Below, piece after piece: positions 1 through 6,686 of a stretch of DNA of 34,945 nucleotides. Where the stretch lies: contig JAQVCX010000025.1 in assembly GCA_028689545.1 (NCBI GenBank), positions 1-34,945 on the forward strand, in the 5' to 3' direction. The position numbers and the translations under genes are program-made. The notes beneath the pieces were generated by a model, which saw nothing but the letters and a program-made list of their open reading frames with translations, was not told where the DNA came from and searched no databases. The DNA is from Parabacteroides sp. (GTDB lineage Bacteria; Bacteroidota; Bacteroidia; Bacteroidales; Tannerellaceae). Numbering within the stretch: the stretch's first letter is position 1; every line of letters begins with the position of its first letter.

Positions 1-377
1 CAGGTCTTCTTGCTATTCTTGCACAAGGCGAGATAAGCGACCGTGATCAGCCGTCCGATCTTCACCTTGGAAGTAGCCTCCAGCCACATCACGTCCTGCA
101 GGTTCGAGGTACGGGCGGGGGAACCGAAGCAACGGAATTGTTTCAGTTGGACACGCTTCAAACCGGTCGAATCATTCAGTATCCGACAGGCGGCGTCATC
201 TAAATCCTCGTTCTCGTAGATCAGGCTGCCGGGTAGCTTATGGCCGATCAACTCACCTTTCTCGCTTTTTCGCTCTGCCAGCAGCACGGTGAGCTTGTCA
301 TCATTGATGCCGAGAAGAACGCAATCTACCGAGACATATGGGGAAAGCATCTCTTTATTCTCGTTTAGTGTATCCAT
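1..377 (-). CDS. Nudix-like (NrtR-type) transcriptional regulator, 3' part missing
   Basis: The first 125 codons of a minus-strand gene are present; the rest lies beyond the left edge. It starts at the ATG at 377 with MDTLNENKEMLSPYVSVDCV. The YVSVDCVLLG strand and the LPG..E.....R...TGL pattern place it in the Nudix fold. The Nudix box is degenerate: its Gly is Ser, and the REUxEE core reads RILNDS, so the metal-binding glutamates are lost. In Bacteroidetes such proteins are usually NrtR/AraR-like regulators with a C-terminal winged helix (not visible here) that use the Nudix fold to sense a sugar or nucleotide ligand rather than hydrolyse it. A good promoter lies just upstream. The target genes are unknown because the downstream neighbours are outside the window. 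Fold assignment is fairly secure; the regulator role is inferred. Confidence 0.75.
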   Translation of the reverse strand, partial: MDTLNENKEMLSPYVSVDCVLLGINDDKLTVLLAERKSEKGELIGHKLPGSLIYENEDLDDAACRILNDSTGLKRVQLKQFRCFGSPARTSNLQDVMWLEATSKVKIGRLITVAYLALCKNSKKT

Positions 378-399
378 GATATCAGTAATTAGATTTGCG

Positions 400-429
400 C
401 AAATATAAGTATTTTTCTAAACACAGCAA
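400..429 (-). promoter_or_regulatory. Bacteroidetes-type promoter of the Nudix-like gene
   Basis: On the minus strand TTG (429-427) is followed by 19 nt and then TATATTTG (407-400), matching the Bacteroidetes -33/-7 consensus TTTG...TAnnTTTG. The -7 box lies 22 nt upstream of the ATG at 377. Confidence 0.6.
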
Positions 430-586
430 TTATAAAAGATATTTTTTCATCTCCTAATCGATTATTTTTCTGATATTTCAGTATCGTACATCGTACAATA
501 TGCTGTACAACACATAATGTAAGTAAAACAATTAGCCTGAGAACAAATAATGGAGTCGGTTTCACGAACCGCTAACTTTTATTTCC

Positions 587-594
587 TACATTTG
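587..594 (+). promoter_or_regulatory. -7 promoter box of the trkH-trkA operon
   Basis: TACATTTG fits the Bacteroidetes -7 consensus TAnnTTTG and lies 22 nt upstream of the trkH ATG at 617. No clear TTG sits at the -33 position, so only the -7 half is supported. Confidence 0.45.
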
Positions 595-616
595 TTCCAT
601 ATATAAAACATCGGAC

Positions 617-2437
617 ATGAACCTAAAAAACATATACTTCTCTTGGCTGATTTATTGGGGCAAAATGAAGGGATTATTGAACGGGGTAGCGGAAGCGATT
701 ATCCTACTCGCCTCCTTAGCCTCTCTCTTCGTGCTGATCTACCAATTCGGCTTTGTGCAGACACCCGATTCCGTCCATGTCCTAGAGCACTCCCGCCCGT
801 TCATCCTGCTCGCTTTTTTCACGGGTATCACGCTCCGGTACGTGGTGAGGCTCCAGGAAATCATACAAGAGAAAATGTTGTATCTCGATATCAGCATCTA
901 TTTCCTTTTATTCGCCGTATTATCCAGCAAGATGTTTTTCAAGGAAGCTATAGCGCACTCCTTGCCCTATTTGTCTTTCCTCTCGGGATCTCTCTTCGTG
1001 TACGTCTTATTATTGTTGCTTAGCACGATTCACCTCTCCCGGCAGGCGTTCACGCTGATGCAAGCGCGGATCAAACCCTCGCTGCTTTTCTTGCTCAGTT
1101 TCGTGTTCGTGATATTGGTCGGGGCCGGGTTGCTGTCGTTGCCAAACGCCACCACGCGCCCGATCCCCTTTATCGACGCTTTGTTTATCTCCACGACCTC
1201 GGTGTGCGTAACCGGGCTGACCACCATCGACGTAGCCACCAGTTTCACGCATATCGGGCATATTATCATCATGATTTTGATACAGATCGGCGGTATCGGG
1301 GTCATGACTTTCACCTCTTTCTTCGCCCTCTCCTTTATGGGGAAATCCTCTTTCACGAGCAAGATGATGCTGAAAGATATGTTAAACGAGGATCGGACGG
1401 GAGGACTGTTCCGGGTCATCTTAAACATTCTTTTCGTGACCTTGTTTATCGAGGGGATCGGTGCCTATTTTATTTATATGGACGTGCGGGGAAGCCTGCC
1501 GGGAGGTACGCGGCAGGAATTGTTCTACGCTATGTTTCACGCCGTGTCCGCTTTTTGCAACGCGGGGATCTCTACCCTGAGCGGCAATATGTACGATCCG
1601 TTAGTGGCGGATAAGTACAACCTCCATTTCTGGATAGCCATGCTGATTGTATTCGGAGGCCTGGGCTTCCCGATCGTCTTCAATTACCTGAAACTCTTGC
1701 ATCACTTGCTGATGAACGGTATCAAGATATTGATCGGTAAGCAAAAGCATTATATCCATACGCCCCGTATTATTAATGTACATACGTACATTGTTGTTAT
1801 ATCTACCTTGATCCTGTTAATCACCGGAACGGCTTTCTACCTCTTTTTCGAGTACGACAATACCTTGGGCGGCCTTTCCTTGCGGGGGAAAGTGGTGAAT
1901 GCGTTCTTAGGTGCCGTCACGCCCAGAACAGCAGGATTCAACGTGGCGGATATGGCTACATTGGCCCCTCCTACCTTGATGCTGACGTTGATCTTGATGG
2001 TAATCGGAGCCGCCCCTATGTCTACCGGCGGCGGATTGAAAGTGACCACAGTCTTCGTCGCCTTGGTTACGACCCTGAACGCCGCGCGTGAGAAAGAAAA
2101 AGTGGAAGTGAGAAAACGGGAGATCGCCCCATTCGCCATCCGCCGGGCATTCGCTATCATCATGATGTATTTCATGTGGGTGGCGATCGCTACGTGGGTA
2201 TTATCCTATACGGAAAAAGGGGCGCCGCTGTTCTCCTTATTGTTCGAGGTTGTCTCCGCCTTGAGCACCGTAGGCTTAAGCATCAACTATACCCCGCTCC
2301 TCACCCCTATCGGGAAAATCATCATTATCAGCACGATGCTGGTAGGACGTATCGGGGTATTGACCTTCCTCGTAAGTTTCTGCAAAGAGTACACTAGAAA
2401 GGATTATACATATCCACAAGAGAATATATTAATGTAA
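617..2437 (+). CDS. trkH: TrkH/KtrB-family potassium channel subunit
   Basis: This is the membrane pore of a Trk/Ktr-type K+ uptake system. The four selectivity-filter loops of the family are visible, each with its central glycine: VTGLT (198-202), CNAGIS (314-319), TPRTAGFN (435-442) and STVGLS (550-555). The protein has 606 residues, longer than the roughly 450-490 of typical TrkH/KtrB. The excess is an N-terminal block of extra hydrophobic segments (about residues 25-145) before the first filter. The ATG at 617 is preferred because it follows a promoter box; ATG 665 is a later in-frame alternative. The trkA gene starts 12 nt downstream, so the gating subunit is co-transcribed. Whether transport is Na+- or H+-coupled cannot be read here. 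Confidence 0.93.
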   Translation: MNLKNIYFSWLIYWGKMKGLLNGVAEAIILLASLASLFVLIYQFGFVQTPDSVHVLEHSRPFILLAFFTGITLRYVVRLQEIIQEKMLYLDISIYFLLFAVLSSKMFFKEAIAHSLPYLSFLSGSLFVYVLLLLLSTIHLSRQAFTLMQARIKPSLLFLLSFVFVILVGAGLLSLPNATTRPIPFIDALFISTTSVCVTGLTTIDVATSFTHIGHIIIMILIQIGGIGVMTFTSFFALSFMGKSSFTSKMMLKDMLNEDRTGGLFRVILNILFVTLFIEGIGAYFIYMDVRGSLPGGTRQELFYAMFHAVSAFCNAGISTLSGNMYDPLVADKYNLHFWIAMLIVFGGLGFPIVFNYLKLLHHLLMNGIKILIGKQKHYIHTPRIINVHTYIVVISTLILLITGTAFYLFFEYDNTLGGLSLRGKVVNAFLGAVTPRTAGFNVADMATLAPPTLMLTLILMVIGAAPMSTGGGLKVTTVFVALVTTLNAAREKEKVEVRKREIAPFAIRRAFAIIMMYFMWVAIATWVLSYTEKGAPLFSLLFEVVSALSTVGLSINYTPLLTPIGKIIIISTMLVGRIGVLTFLVSFCKEYTRKDYTYPQENILM

Positions 2438-2449
2438 AAACAAGATGAC

Positions 2450-3136
2450 ATGAAATATTTGGTAATCGGATTAGGAAATTTAGGACGTGCGGTCGCGAAG
2501 GACCTGACACGTGTAGGCAACGAGGTGATCGGCTTAGACAAGGATCTACATCGTGTCGATATGCTAAAGAACGACATAGCGGGGGCGATCGCCTTGGATT
2601 CTACGGATAAAGAGGCCTTGAGCACCCTGCCGTTGAGTGAGATGGATGCCATTATCGTAACATTCGGCAAGGATTTCGGGACTTCCGTTCAGACCGTCGC
2701 CTTATTGAAAAGCCTGGATGCGGACAAACTGATCGTGCGGGCGATCTCCTCGATCCATGAGACCGTGATTCGCGCGATCGGGGTAAGCGAGATCATCACC
2801 CCGGAAAAGGATTTCTCTACGATGTACACCGCCCAAGCGTCCTTAGGCGGATTGTTCCGGCATTGGTATAAAGTAACCGATACGGAACATCTCTATAAGA
2901 TCAAGGCACCGGCCACTTTCGTCAGACAAACAATCAAGAACATTGATTTCGAGGAGAATTTCGGCATCCATCTGGTCGCCATCGAACGTCCTTACGAGAA
3001 AAAGAACCTGATCGGCCTCACGCAGACCGAATACAAGGTTATCAGCCATATCACCGAGGAATTGATGATCGAGGCGGACGACCTGCTGATCTTGTTCGGG
3101 AAGATGGAGCCATTGAATAAGATAGCCAACATATAA
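2450..3136 (+). CDS. trkA: TrkA/KtrA-family regulatory (RCK) subunit of the K+ uptake system
   Basis: This cytoplasmic gating subunit binds nucleotide and controls the TrkH-type pore encoded just upstream. It opens with the Rossmann motif GLGNLG (residues 7-12). The acidic D30 at the end of the second strand suggests a preference for NAD(H)-type or adenine nucleotides. One RCK_N domain (about 1-120) is followed by one RCK_C domain (about 140-228). With 228 residues and a single RCK unit it matches KtrA rather than the tandem-RCK E. coli TrkA of about 458 residues. It is the last gene of the two-gene operon and is followed by a long hairpin. The family assignment is secure; trkA is used as the conventional annotation symbol, though ktrA would also be defensible. 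Confidence 0.92.
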   Translation: MKYLVIGLGNLGRAVAKDLTRVGNEVIGLDKDLHRVDMLKNDIAGAIALDSTDKEALSTLPLSEMDAIIVTFGKDFGTSVQTVALLKSLDADKLIVRAISSIHETVIRAIGVSEIITPEKDFSTMYTAQASLGGLFRHWYKVTDTEHLYKIKAPATFVRQTIKNIDFEENFGIHLVAIERPYEKKNLIGLTQTEYKVISHITEELMIEADDLLILFGKMEPLNKIANI

Positions 3137-3142
3137 AAGTCA

Positions 3143-3214
3143 GTATTACTGGACGCAGACGACGCAGAGCACGCAGACGAACGCATGCTCTGCGTCGTCT
3201 GTGTCCGGTAATAC
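3143..3214. terminator. Long inverted repeat between convergent genes
   Basis: A 29-nt arm (3143-3171) pairs with 3186-3214 across a 14-nt loop. Only two positions are not Watson-Crick, and in the plus-strand RNA both become G-U pairs, giving an uninterrupted 29-bp stem. The element lies between the stops of trkA (plus) and the aldose epimerase (minus), so a bidirectional terminator is the simplest role. It has no long T tract. The loop carries a further copy of the ACGCAGACGA string found in the left arm, so it could instead be a REP-like dispersed repeat. Confidence 0.6.
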
Positions 3215-3225
3215 CAAGATAGCGA

Positions 3226-4107
3226 TCAAGCCCCCGCTATCTCAATCGTATAGGAGGCGTCGAAGAGCGCTCCCGGCTCCAGATGCCATACCCAATCGCG
3301 GTCTTTATACTCACCCGTATAATCCACCCGGTCGCAACGCCCATACCAAGGCTCGATGCAGACAAACGGAGCGTTTTTCGTAGGCGGAGACCATAAGCCT
3401 ACCACCGGAGCCGTAAAGGTGAGCGACAGATACGGGCGTTTCTCCACATCCAATAAGTCCACCCGCTTGATCTGGCTATCCTCCAAGATGAACGTATCGA
3501 TGTCGAATGTATGGATATTCAACGGCAGCAACCCGTCCGCGTCCAAAGGTACCGGGCGAACCACGTCTCCTACGCACCCTTTCCCGGCCAACGCACGGTA
3601 CACGAGATCTTTCTTCACATCGAAAGCGAAATACCCCCGATCCGGTTGGTCCACCTCATAATTCGGATAGAGGAAAGCCGGATGAGCGCCGATCTGGAAA
3701 TGCATCGTCCGGTCCCCCGTATTCCTCACCCGCCAAAGCACCTCTACCTTATTGCCCGCCAGACGATACCCGATCTCCAAAAGGAAGGGGAACGGATAGA
3801 CTCCCAGCGTATCCGGGGTACTTCCCAGGGCGAAACGCAACTCGTCTCCCGCCTCATCGATCAACGTAAAATCCATATCCCGGGCAAAGCCATGCTGCGA
3901 CAAAGGATACACGGTGCCCTCGTTTCGATACTCGGCATTCCATACGCTCCCGACAATCGGGAACAATACCGGGGAATGACGTTTCCAGAAAGCGGGATCC
4001 GCTTGCCAAATATATTCCTTTCCCGTAGCGTTCGCCACGATACTACTCAACTCCGCTCCATGCTCGGCGACACGGATCGTTAGTTCCTGATTTGATAATG
4101 TCTTCAT
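3226..4107 (-). CDS. Aldose 1-epimerase family protein (LacX-like)
   Basis: This is a galactose-mutarotase-fold protein of 293 residues, predicted to interconvert alpha and beta anomers of an aldose or phosphosugar. Family marks are the opening HGAELSSI (about 16-23), the WKRHSPVLFPIVG stretch (41-53), QHGFARD (71-77, with H72) and GAHPAF (140-145, with H142); the two histidines fit the catalytic pair of mutarotases. There is no signal peptide, so it should be cytoplasmic. The LacX subgroup has a poorly defined substrate, so galM is not used as a symbol. It is the second gene of a minus-strand pair, beginning 3 nt after the stop of an uncharacterised gene, and it converges on trkA. Confidence 0.85.
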   Translation of the reverse strand: MKTLSNQELTIRVAEHGAELSSIVANATGKEYIWQADPAFWKRHSPVLFPIVGSVWNAEYRNEGTVYPLSQHGFARDMDFTLIDEAGDELRFALGSTPDTLGVYPFPFLLEIGYRLAGNKVEVLWRVRNTGDRTMHFQIGAHPAFLYPNYEVDQPDRGYFAFDVKKDLVYRALAGKGCVGDVVRPVPLDADGLLPLNIHTFDIDTFILEDSQIKRVDLLDVEKRPYLSLTFTAPVVGLWSPPTKNAPFVCIEPWYGRCDRVDYTGEYKDRDWVWHLEPGALFDASYTIEIAGA

Positions 4108-4110
4108 TCC

Positions 4111-4902
4111 TTATGATAAGTTTAATAATTGTTCGGCGGGAAGTCCCTTGCTTTTCAAGAAACCGTTCAAGGTCCCAAATAATAGAGGTTGCCGCTGGAA
4201 CGCCTCCAGATGAACCCGTCTCAAGCACTCTGCCGGCAGCGATACCGGAACGTACGGGATCAAGCTTCCTCCAGGCTCATAGCGGTAACTCGCCTCTTCC
4301 GGAGATCGCAGCAAGGCCAATCGCCATTCCTTATCCCCCATCGAGGAAGGATGCCTCACCTCCAGGCAGGCGTTACACAGCATCGAGAAAAAACGGGAGT
4401 CCGGGGTAAAGCCCGTATGCTCCTCATTAAAAAAGAAGGTATCGTATTCCTTTTCCAATTGTGTCGTAAAATGGTTCAAGATAGGCTCCTTCTCATATTT
4501 ACACGACAACAGGGAATAATTCTCGAACAGGCAAAGCTCGCCCAGCGACTGATAGTCTAGCTCAAGAACCAGAGAAGGCTCGGCGGACCGGGCCGGCTCA
4601 CTCGGCTCACCCGGTTTCTCATACAAAGAGATCACATACATGCCTATTTCCGGCCCTACCAGCATCCGGCTATCTTGCCTGAAAAAAGGCATCGCTTTCT
4701 TGCTCTTTTCCATGGGTATCCCCTTGCGCTCCTCATACAAGCCGATAGACTCCCTAAGCAAAGAAAGCCCATACTCCACCTCCTCTTGCGGCACGATATG
4801 CATCAATCCCTTCGCCGGGATCGTAAAAAAGGAATCAGGCCCCGAGGTCTTCTCCAAGCTCTCCACGAAAGAGCTCAACGATATTCTATAATATAAAACC
4901 AT
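4111..4902 (-). CDS. Uncharacterised protein, possibly DUF2971-like
   Basis: The frame is open from a TTG at 4944, but the ATG at 4902 (MVLYYRIS) is the more credible start, giving 263 residues. I do not recognise the family with certainty. The short YYRIS opening, the acidic and aromatic-rich body and a central YSLLSCKYEKE segment loosely recall DUF2971 proteins. There is no signal peptide and no membrane segment, so it is probably cytoplasmic. It contains several Cys (in the CLFENYSLLSC and MLCNAC regions) without a clear metal-binding spacing. The stop is only 3 nt before the aldose epimerase start, so the two are co-transcribed. No promoter upstream of 4902 is convincing. Confidence 0.6.
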   Translation of the reverse strand: MVLYYRISLSSFVESLEKTSGPDSFFTIPAKGLMHIVPQEEVEYGLSLLRESIGLYEERKGIPMEKSKKAMPFFRQDSRMLVGPEIGMYVISLYEKPGEPSEPARSAEPSLVLELDYQSLGELCLFENYSLLSCKYEKEPILNHFTTQLEKEYDTFFFNEEHTGFTPDSRFFSMLCNACLEVRHPSSMGDKEWRLALLRSPEEASYRYEPGGSLIPYVPVSLPAECLRRVHLEAFQRQPLLFGTLNGFLKSKGLPAEQLLNLS

Positions 4903-5140
4903 ACCATCTGTTTTTTGCCTCGCAAGGTAGAAAAATATTATCAATATACCACCATATTTATGGCAAATTTTATCATTTTTTCATCTTAATAATAACAATA
5001 AACATATCCAATATAAAAACCAATAAATACATTGTTTTAGCGACCATAAACATCCTATATTTCTCCCCCTATTCCTTCTGCAATATAGCAATTTATTCGC
5101 ATTAAAAAAAACAAATAAGTATGCTTGTAAACATATTTAT

Positions 5141-5176
5141 TAAAAAAGAAAAAAGAAACGGCAACGAATCGTTGCC
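5141..5176 (-). terminator. Intrinsic-terminator-like hairpin on the minus strand
   Basis: GGCAACG (5160-5166) pairs with CGTTGCC (5170-5176) across a 3-nt loop. On the minus strand the stem is followed by GTTTC and runs of six T's; on the plus strand only a weak tail follows. No minus-strand gene lies immediately to its right, so the transcript it would end is unidentified. Confidence 0.45.
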
Positions 5177-5221
5177 TATTCTATGTATCTTTATTAGAGA
5201 GTATATATTTATATATATAGC

Positions 5222-5320
5222 AGTGCGAAAGTGAGTGCGAATTATAGTGACTTTTTTAAGCTAAACACGACAATACCAGCTAGTTGTAAGTGCGAAAATG
5301 AGTGCGAAAGTGAGTGCGAG
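5222..5320. repeat. Two clusters of a 12-bp tandem repeat (AGTGCGAAARTG)
   Basis: AGTGCGAAAGTG at 5222-5233 is followed by a partial AGTGCGAA (5234-5241). A second cluster has AGTGCGAAAATG (5289-5300), AGTGCGAAAGTG (5301-5312) and AGTGCGAG (5313-5320). The clusters start 67 bp apart. No function is recognised. Confidence 0.75.
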
Positions 5321-5399
5321 AACCATTTAAGCCCATCAGGGCATGATCTGGCGACCTATAAACCAGCCATTTACAGCAACACAGCATGGCTCGCTCCGG

Positions 5400-5502
5400 A
5401 ACACTACTGTGTTCAACTCCGAATACTACCGTGTTTGGCCCTAAACACAATTGTATTTGACTCCGAACACTATTGTGTCCATGCCCCAAATACTACTGTG
5501 TT
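5400..5502. repeat. Array A: five 14-bp palindromes on a 22-bp period
   Basis: The 14-mers AACACTACTGTGTT (5400), AATACTACCGTGTT (5422), AACACAATTGTATT (5444), AACACTATTGTGTC (5466) and AATACTACTGTGTT (5489) are near-palindromic. Spacers are 8, 8, 8 and 9 nt, so starts are 22, 22, 22 and 23 bp apart, about two helical turns. The spacers are C-rich (CTCCG, CCC). The architecture matches the array near 30744. Repeated protein-binding sites or a small structured repeat are both possible. Confidence 0.8.
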
Positions 5503-5560
5503 TACCCGGTTTTACCCCCATTTACCCGACTTCACCCCCGTTCACCCCCGTTGACCGGAA
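5501..5560. repeat. Six tandem decamers (TTYACCCNNN)
   Basis: Read in tens from 5501: TTTACCCGGT, TTTACCCCCA, TTTACCCGAC, TTCACCCCCG, TTCACCCCCG, TTGACCGGAA. The exact 10-bp period, about one helical turn, directly abuts the end of the 22-bp palindrome array. The G/C strand asymmetry is strong (C-rich on the plus strand). No function is recognised. Confidence 0.75.
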
Positions 5561-5670
5561 TCCCGCCGGCGGCATGTCGTATCTTTACAACGCAATCAAG
5601 CACGAGACCTGAGTAATGAAAATTCGCTACGGTTTGCCCTATCCAAATGAAACCGTATCAAAATAATCAT

Positions 5671-5678
5671 TACCTTTG
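5671..5678 (+). promoter_or_regulatory. -7 promoter box of the DUF362/Fe-S operon
   Basis: TACCTTTG matches TAnnTTTG, 69 nt upstream of the ATG at 5748. No TTG lies at the expected -33 spacing. It would give a leader of roughly 60-65 nt. Confidence 0.45.
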
Positions 5679-5747
5679 CCCTAAAGAACAAGCGAGTAAA
5701 GAAAGACCGTACCATAAATCAATTATAAACCAATATAGTACATCATT

Positions 5748-6680
5748 ATGAAACGTCGTGATTTTTTAAAGACCAGTGTTATCGCAAGCGCAGCTCTATC
5801 CTTGAATTTTGAAGGTTTGCAAGCCGCCCTTTCCTCGAACACCGTAGCCGTAGAGAAGGCTCCCGATATGGTAGCCGTGATGGGTGGAGAACCGGAAGTG
5901 ATGCTGGATAAAGCCTTGGAAGCCCTGGGCGGTATCGGCAACTTCGTGAAAAAAGGACAAAAGATCGTGATCAAGCCGAACATCGGTTGGGATCGCACTC
6001 CCGAATTGGCCGGTAACACAAACCCGAAATTAGTGAAAGCCTTGGTCAAGAAATGCTTGGAGGCCGGTGCCTCTAAAGTGACCGTGTTCGACCATACCTG
6101 CGACAACTGGCAGAAATGCTACGAGACGAGCGGGATCGCAGCCGCCGTGAAAGAGGAAGGGGGTATCAACATCCCCGCCAACGACGAGAAATATTTAAAG
6201 GAAGTATCCACCCCGGGTGGCGTGAACCTAAAAAGCGCCAAGATCCACGAGGCGCTCGTCGAGGCGGACGCATGGATCAACGTACCCGTATTGAAGAACC
6301 ATGGTGGGGCGAAGATGACTTGCGCCATGAAGAACTATATGGGAATCGTATGGGACAGACGCTTCTTCCACCAGAACGATTTGCAACAATGCATCGCCGA
6401 TATTTGTACCTGGCAAAAGAAACCGGTATTGAACATCGTAGACGCTTACCGTATCATGCACCAGAACGGCCCGCAAGGAAAGAGCGCGGCGGATGTGGCT
6501 ACCTTGAAATCCTTGATCGCCTCCACCAATATCGTCGCTATCGATACCGCCGCCCTTCGCCTGTTCAATCAGGTGACGAAACTGGACATGGCCGCCGTAG
6601 GCCATATCGGTAAAGGCGAGGCCTTGAAGCTGGGTACGACGAATCTGGATAACGTAACGATCAAACGTATTAAGATATAA
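5748..6680 (+). CDS. DUF362 family protein with Tat signal
   Basis: This protein has 310 residues. The N-terminus MKRRDFLKTSVIASAALSL is a twin-arginine (RRxFLK) signal followed by a hydrophobic stretch, so export by the Tat pathway, often used by cofactor-carrying proteins, is predicted. The body shows the DUF362 pattern: KIVIKPNIGW (about 72-81), the NVPVLKNH block near residue 180 and the AMKNYMGI block near 195. The biochemical activity of DUF362 proteins is poorly defined, although they are often found beside 4Fe-4S proteins. No CxxC ferredoxin motif is seen in this one. The next gene starts 6 nt downstream and encodes a polyferredoxin fusion that also has a Tat motif, so the two probably form one periplasm-facing redox module. 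Confidence 0.8.
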   Translation: MKRRDFLKTSVIASAALSLNFEGLQAALSSNTVAVEKAPDMVAVMGGEPEVMLDKALEALGGIGNFVKKGQKIVIKPNIGWDRTPELAGNTNPKLVKALVKKCLEAGASKVTVFDHTCDNWQKCYETSGIAAAVKEEGGINIPANDEKYLKEVSTPGGVNLKSAKIHEALVEADAWINVPVLKNHGGAKMTCAMKNYMGIVWDRRFFHQNDLQQCIADICTWQKKPVLNIVDAYRIMHQNGPQGKSAADVATLKSLIASTNIVAIDTAALRLFNQVTKLDMAAVGHIGKGEALKLGTTNLDNVTIKRIKI

Positions 6681-6686
6681 TCGAGG

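Larger units (their letters stand above)
4903..5747. other. Repeat-rich intergenic region (about 845 bp)
   Basis: Nothing in this stretch looks like a real gene. From left to right it holds AT-rich DNA (4903-5150), a hairpin with a poly-pyrimidine tail on the minus strand (5141-5176), 12-bp repeats (5222-5241 and 5289-5320), a 22-bp-phased palindrome array (5400-5502), six decamer repeats (5501-5560), and the promoter box of the DUF362 gene (5671-5678). The apparent ORF across 5231-5554 is a product of the repeats: the 22- and 10-bp periods shift frame and its product is low-complexity. Confidence 0.7.

Noticed and set aside
486-508. Three GTAC tetramers upstream of trkH
   Set aside because: Their spacings (7 and 12 bp) do not follow the 22-bp pattern of the array near 30744 and the flanks do not form 14-bp palindromes.
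5231-5554. A 107-residue open frame across the repeat region
   Set aside because: It is composed almost wholly of the tandem repeats (CECE-like and HYCV-like strings), the repeat periods do not keep frame, and it has no promoter or family likeness.
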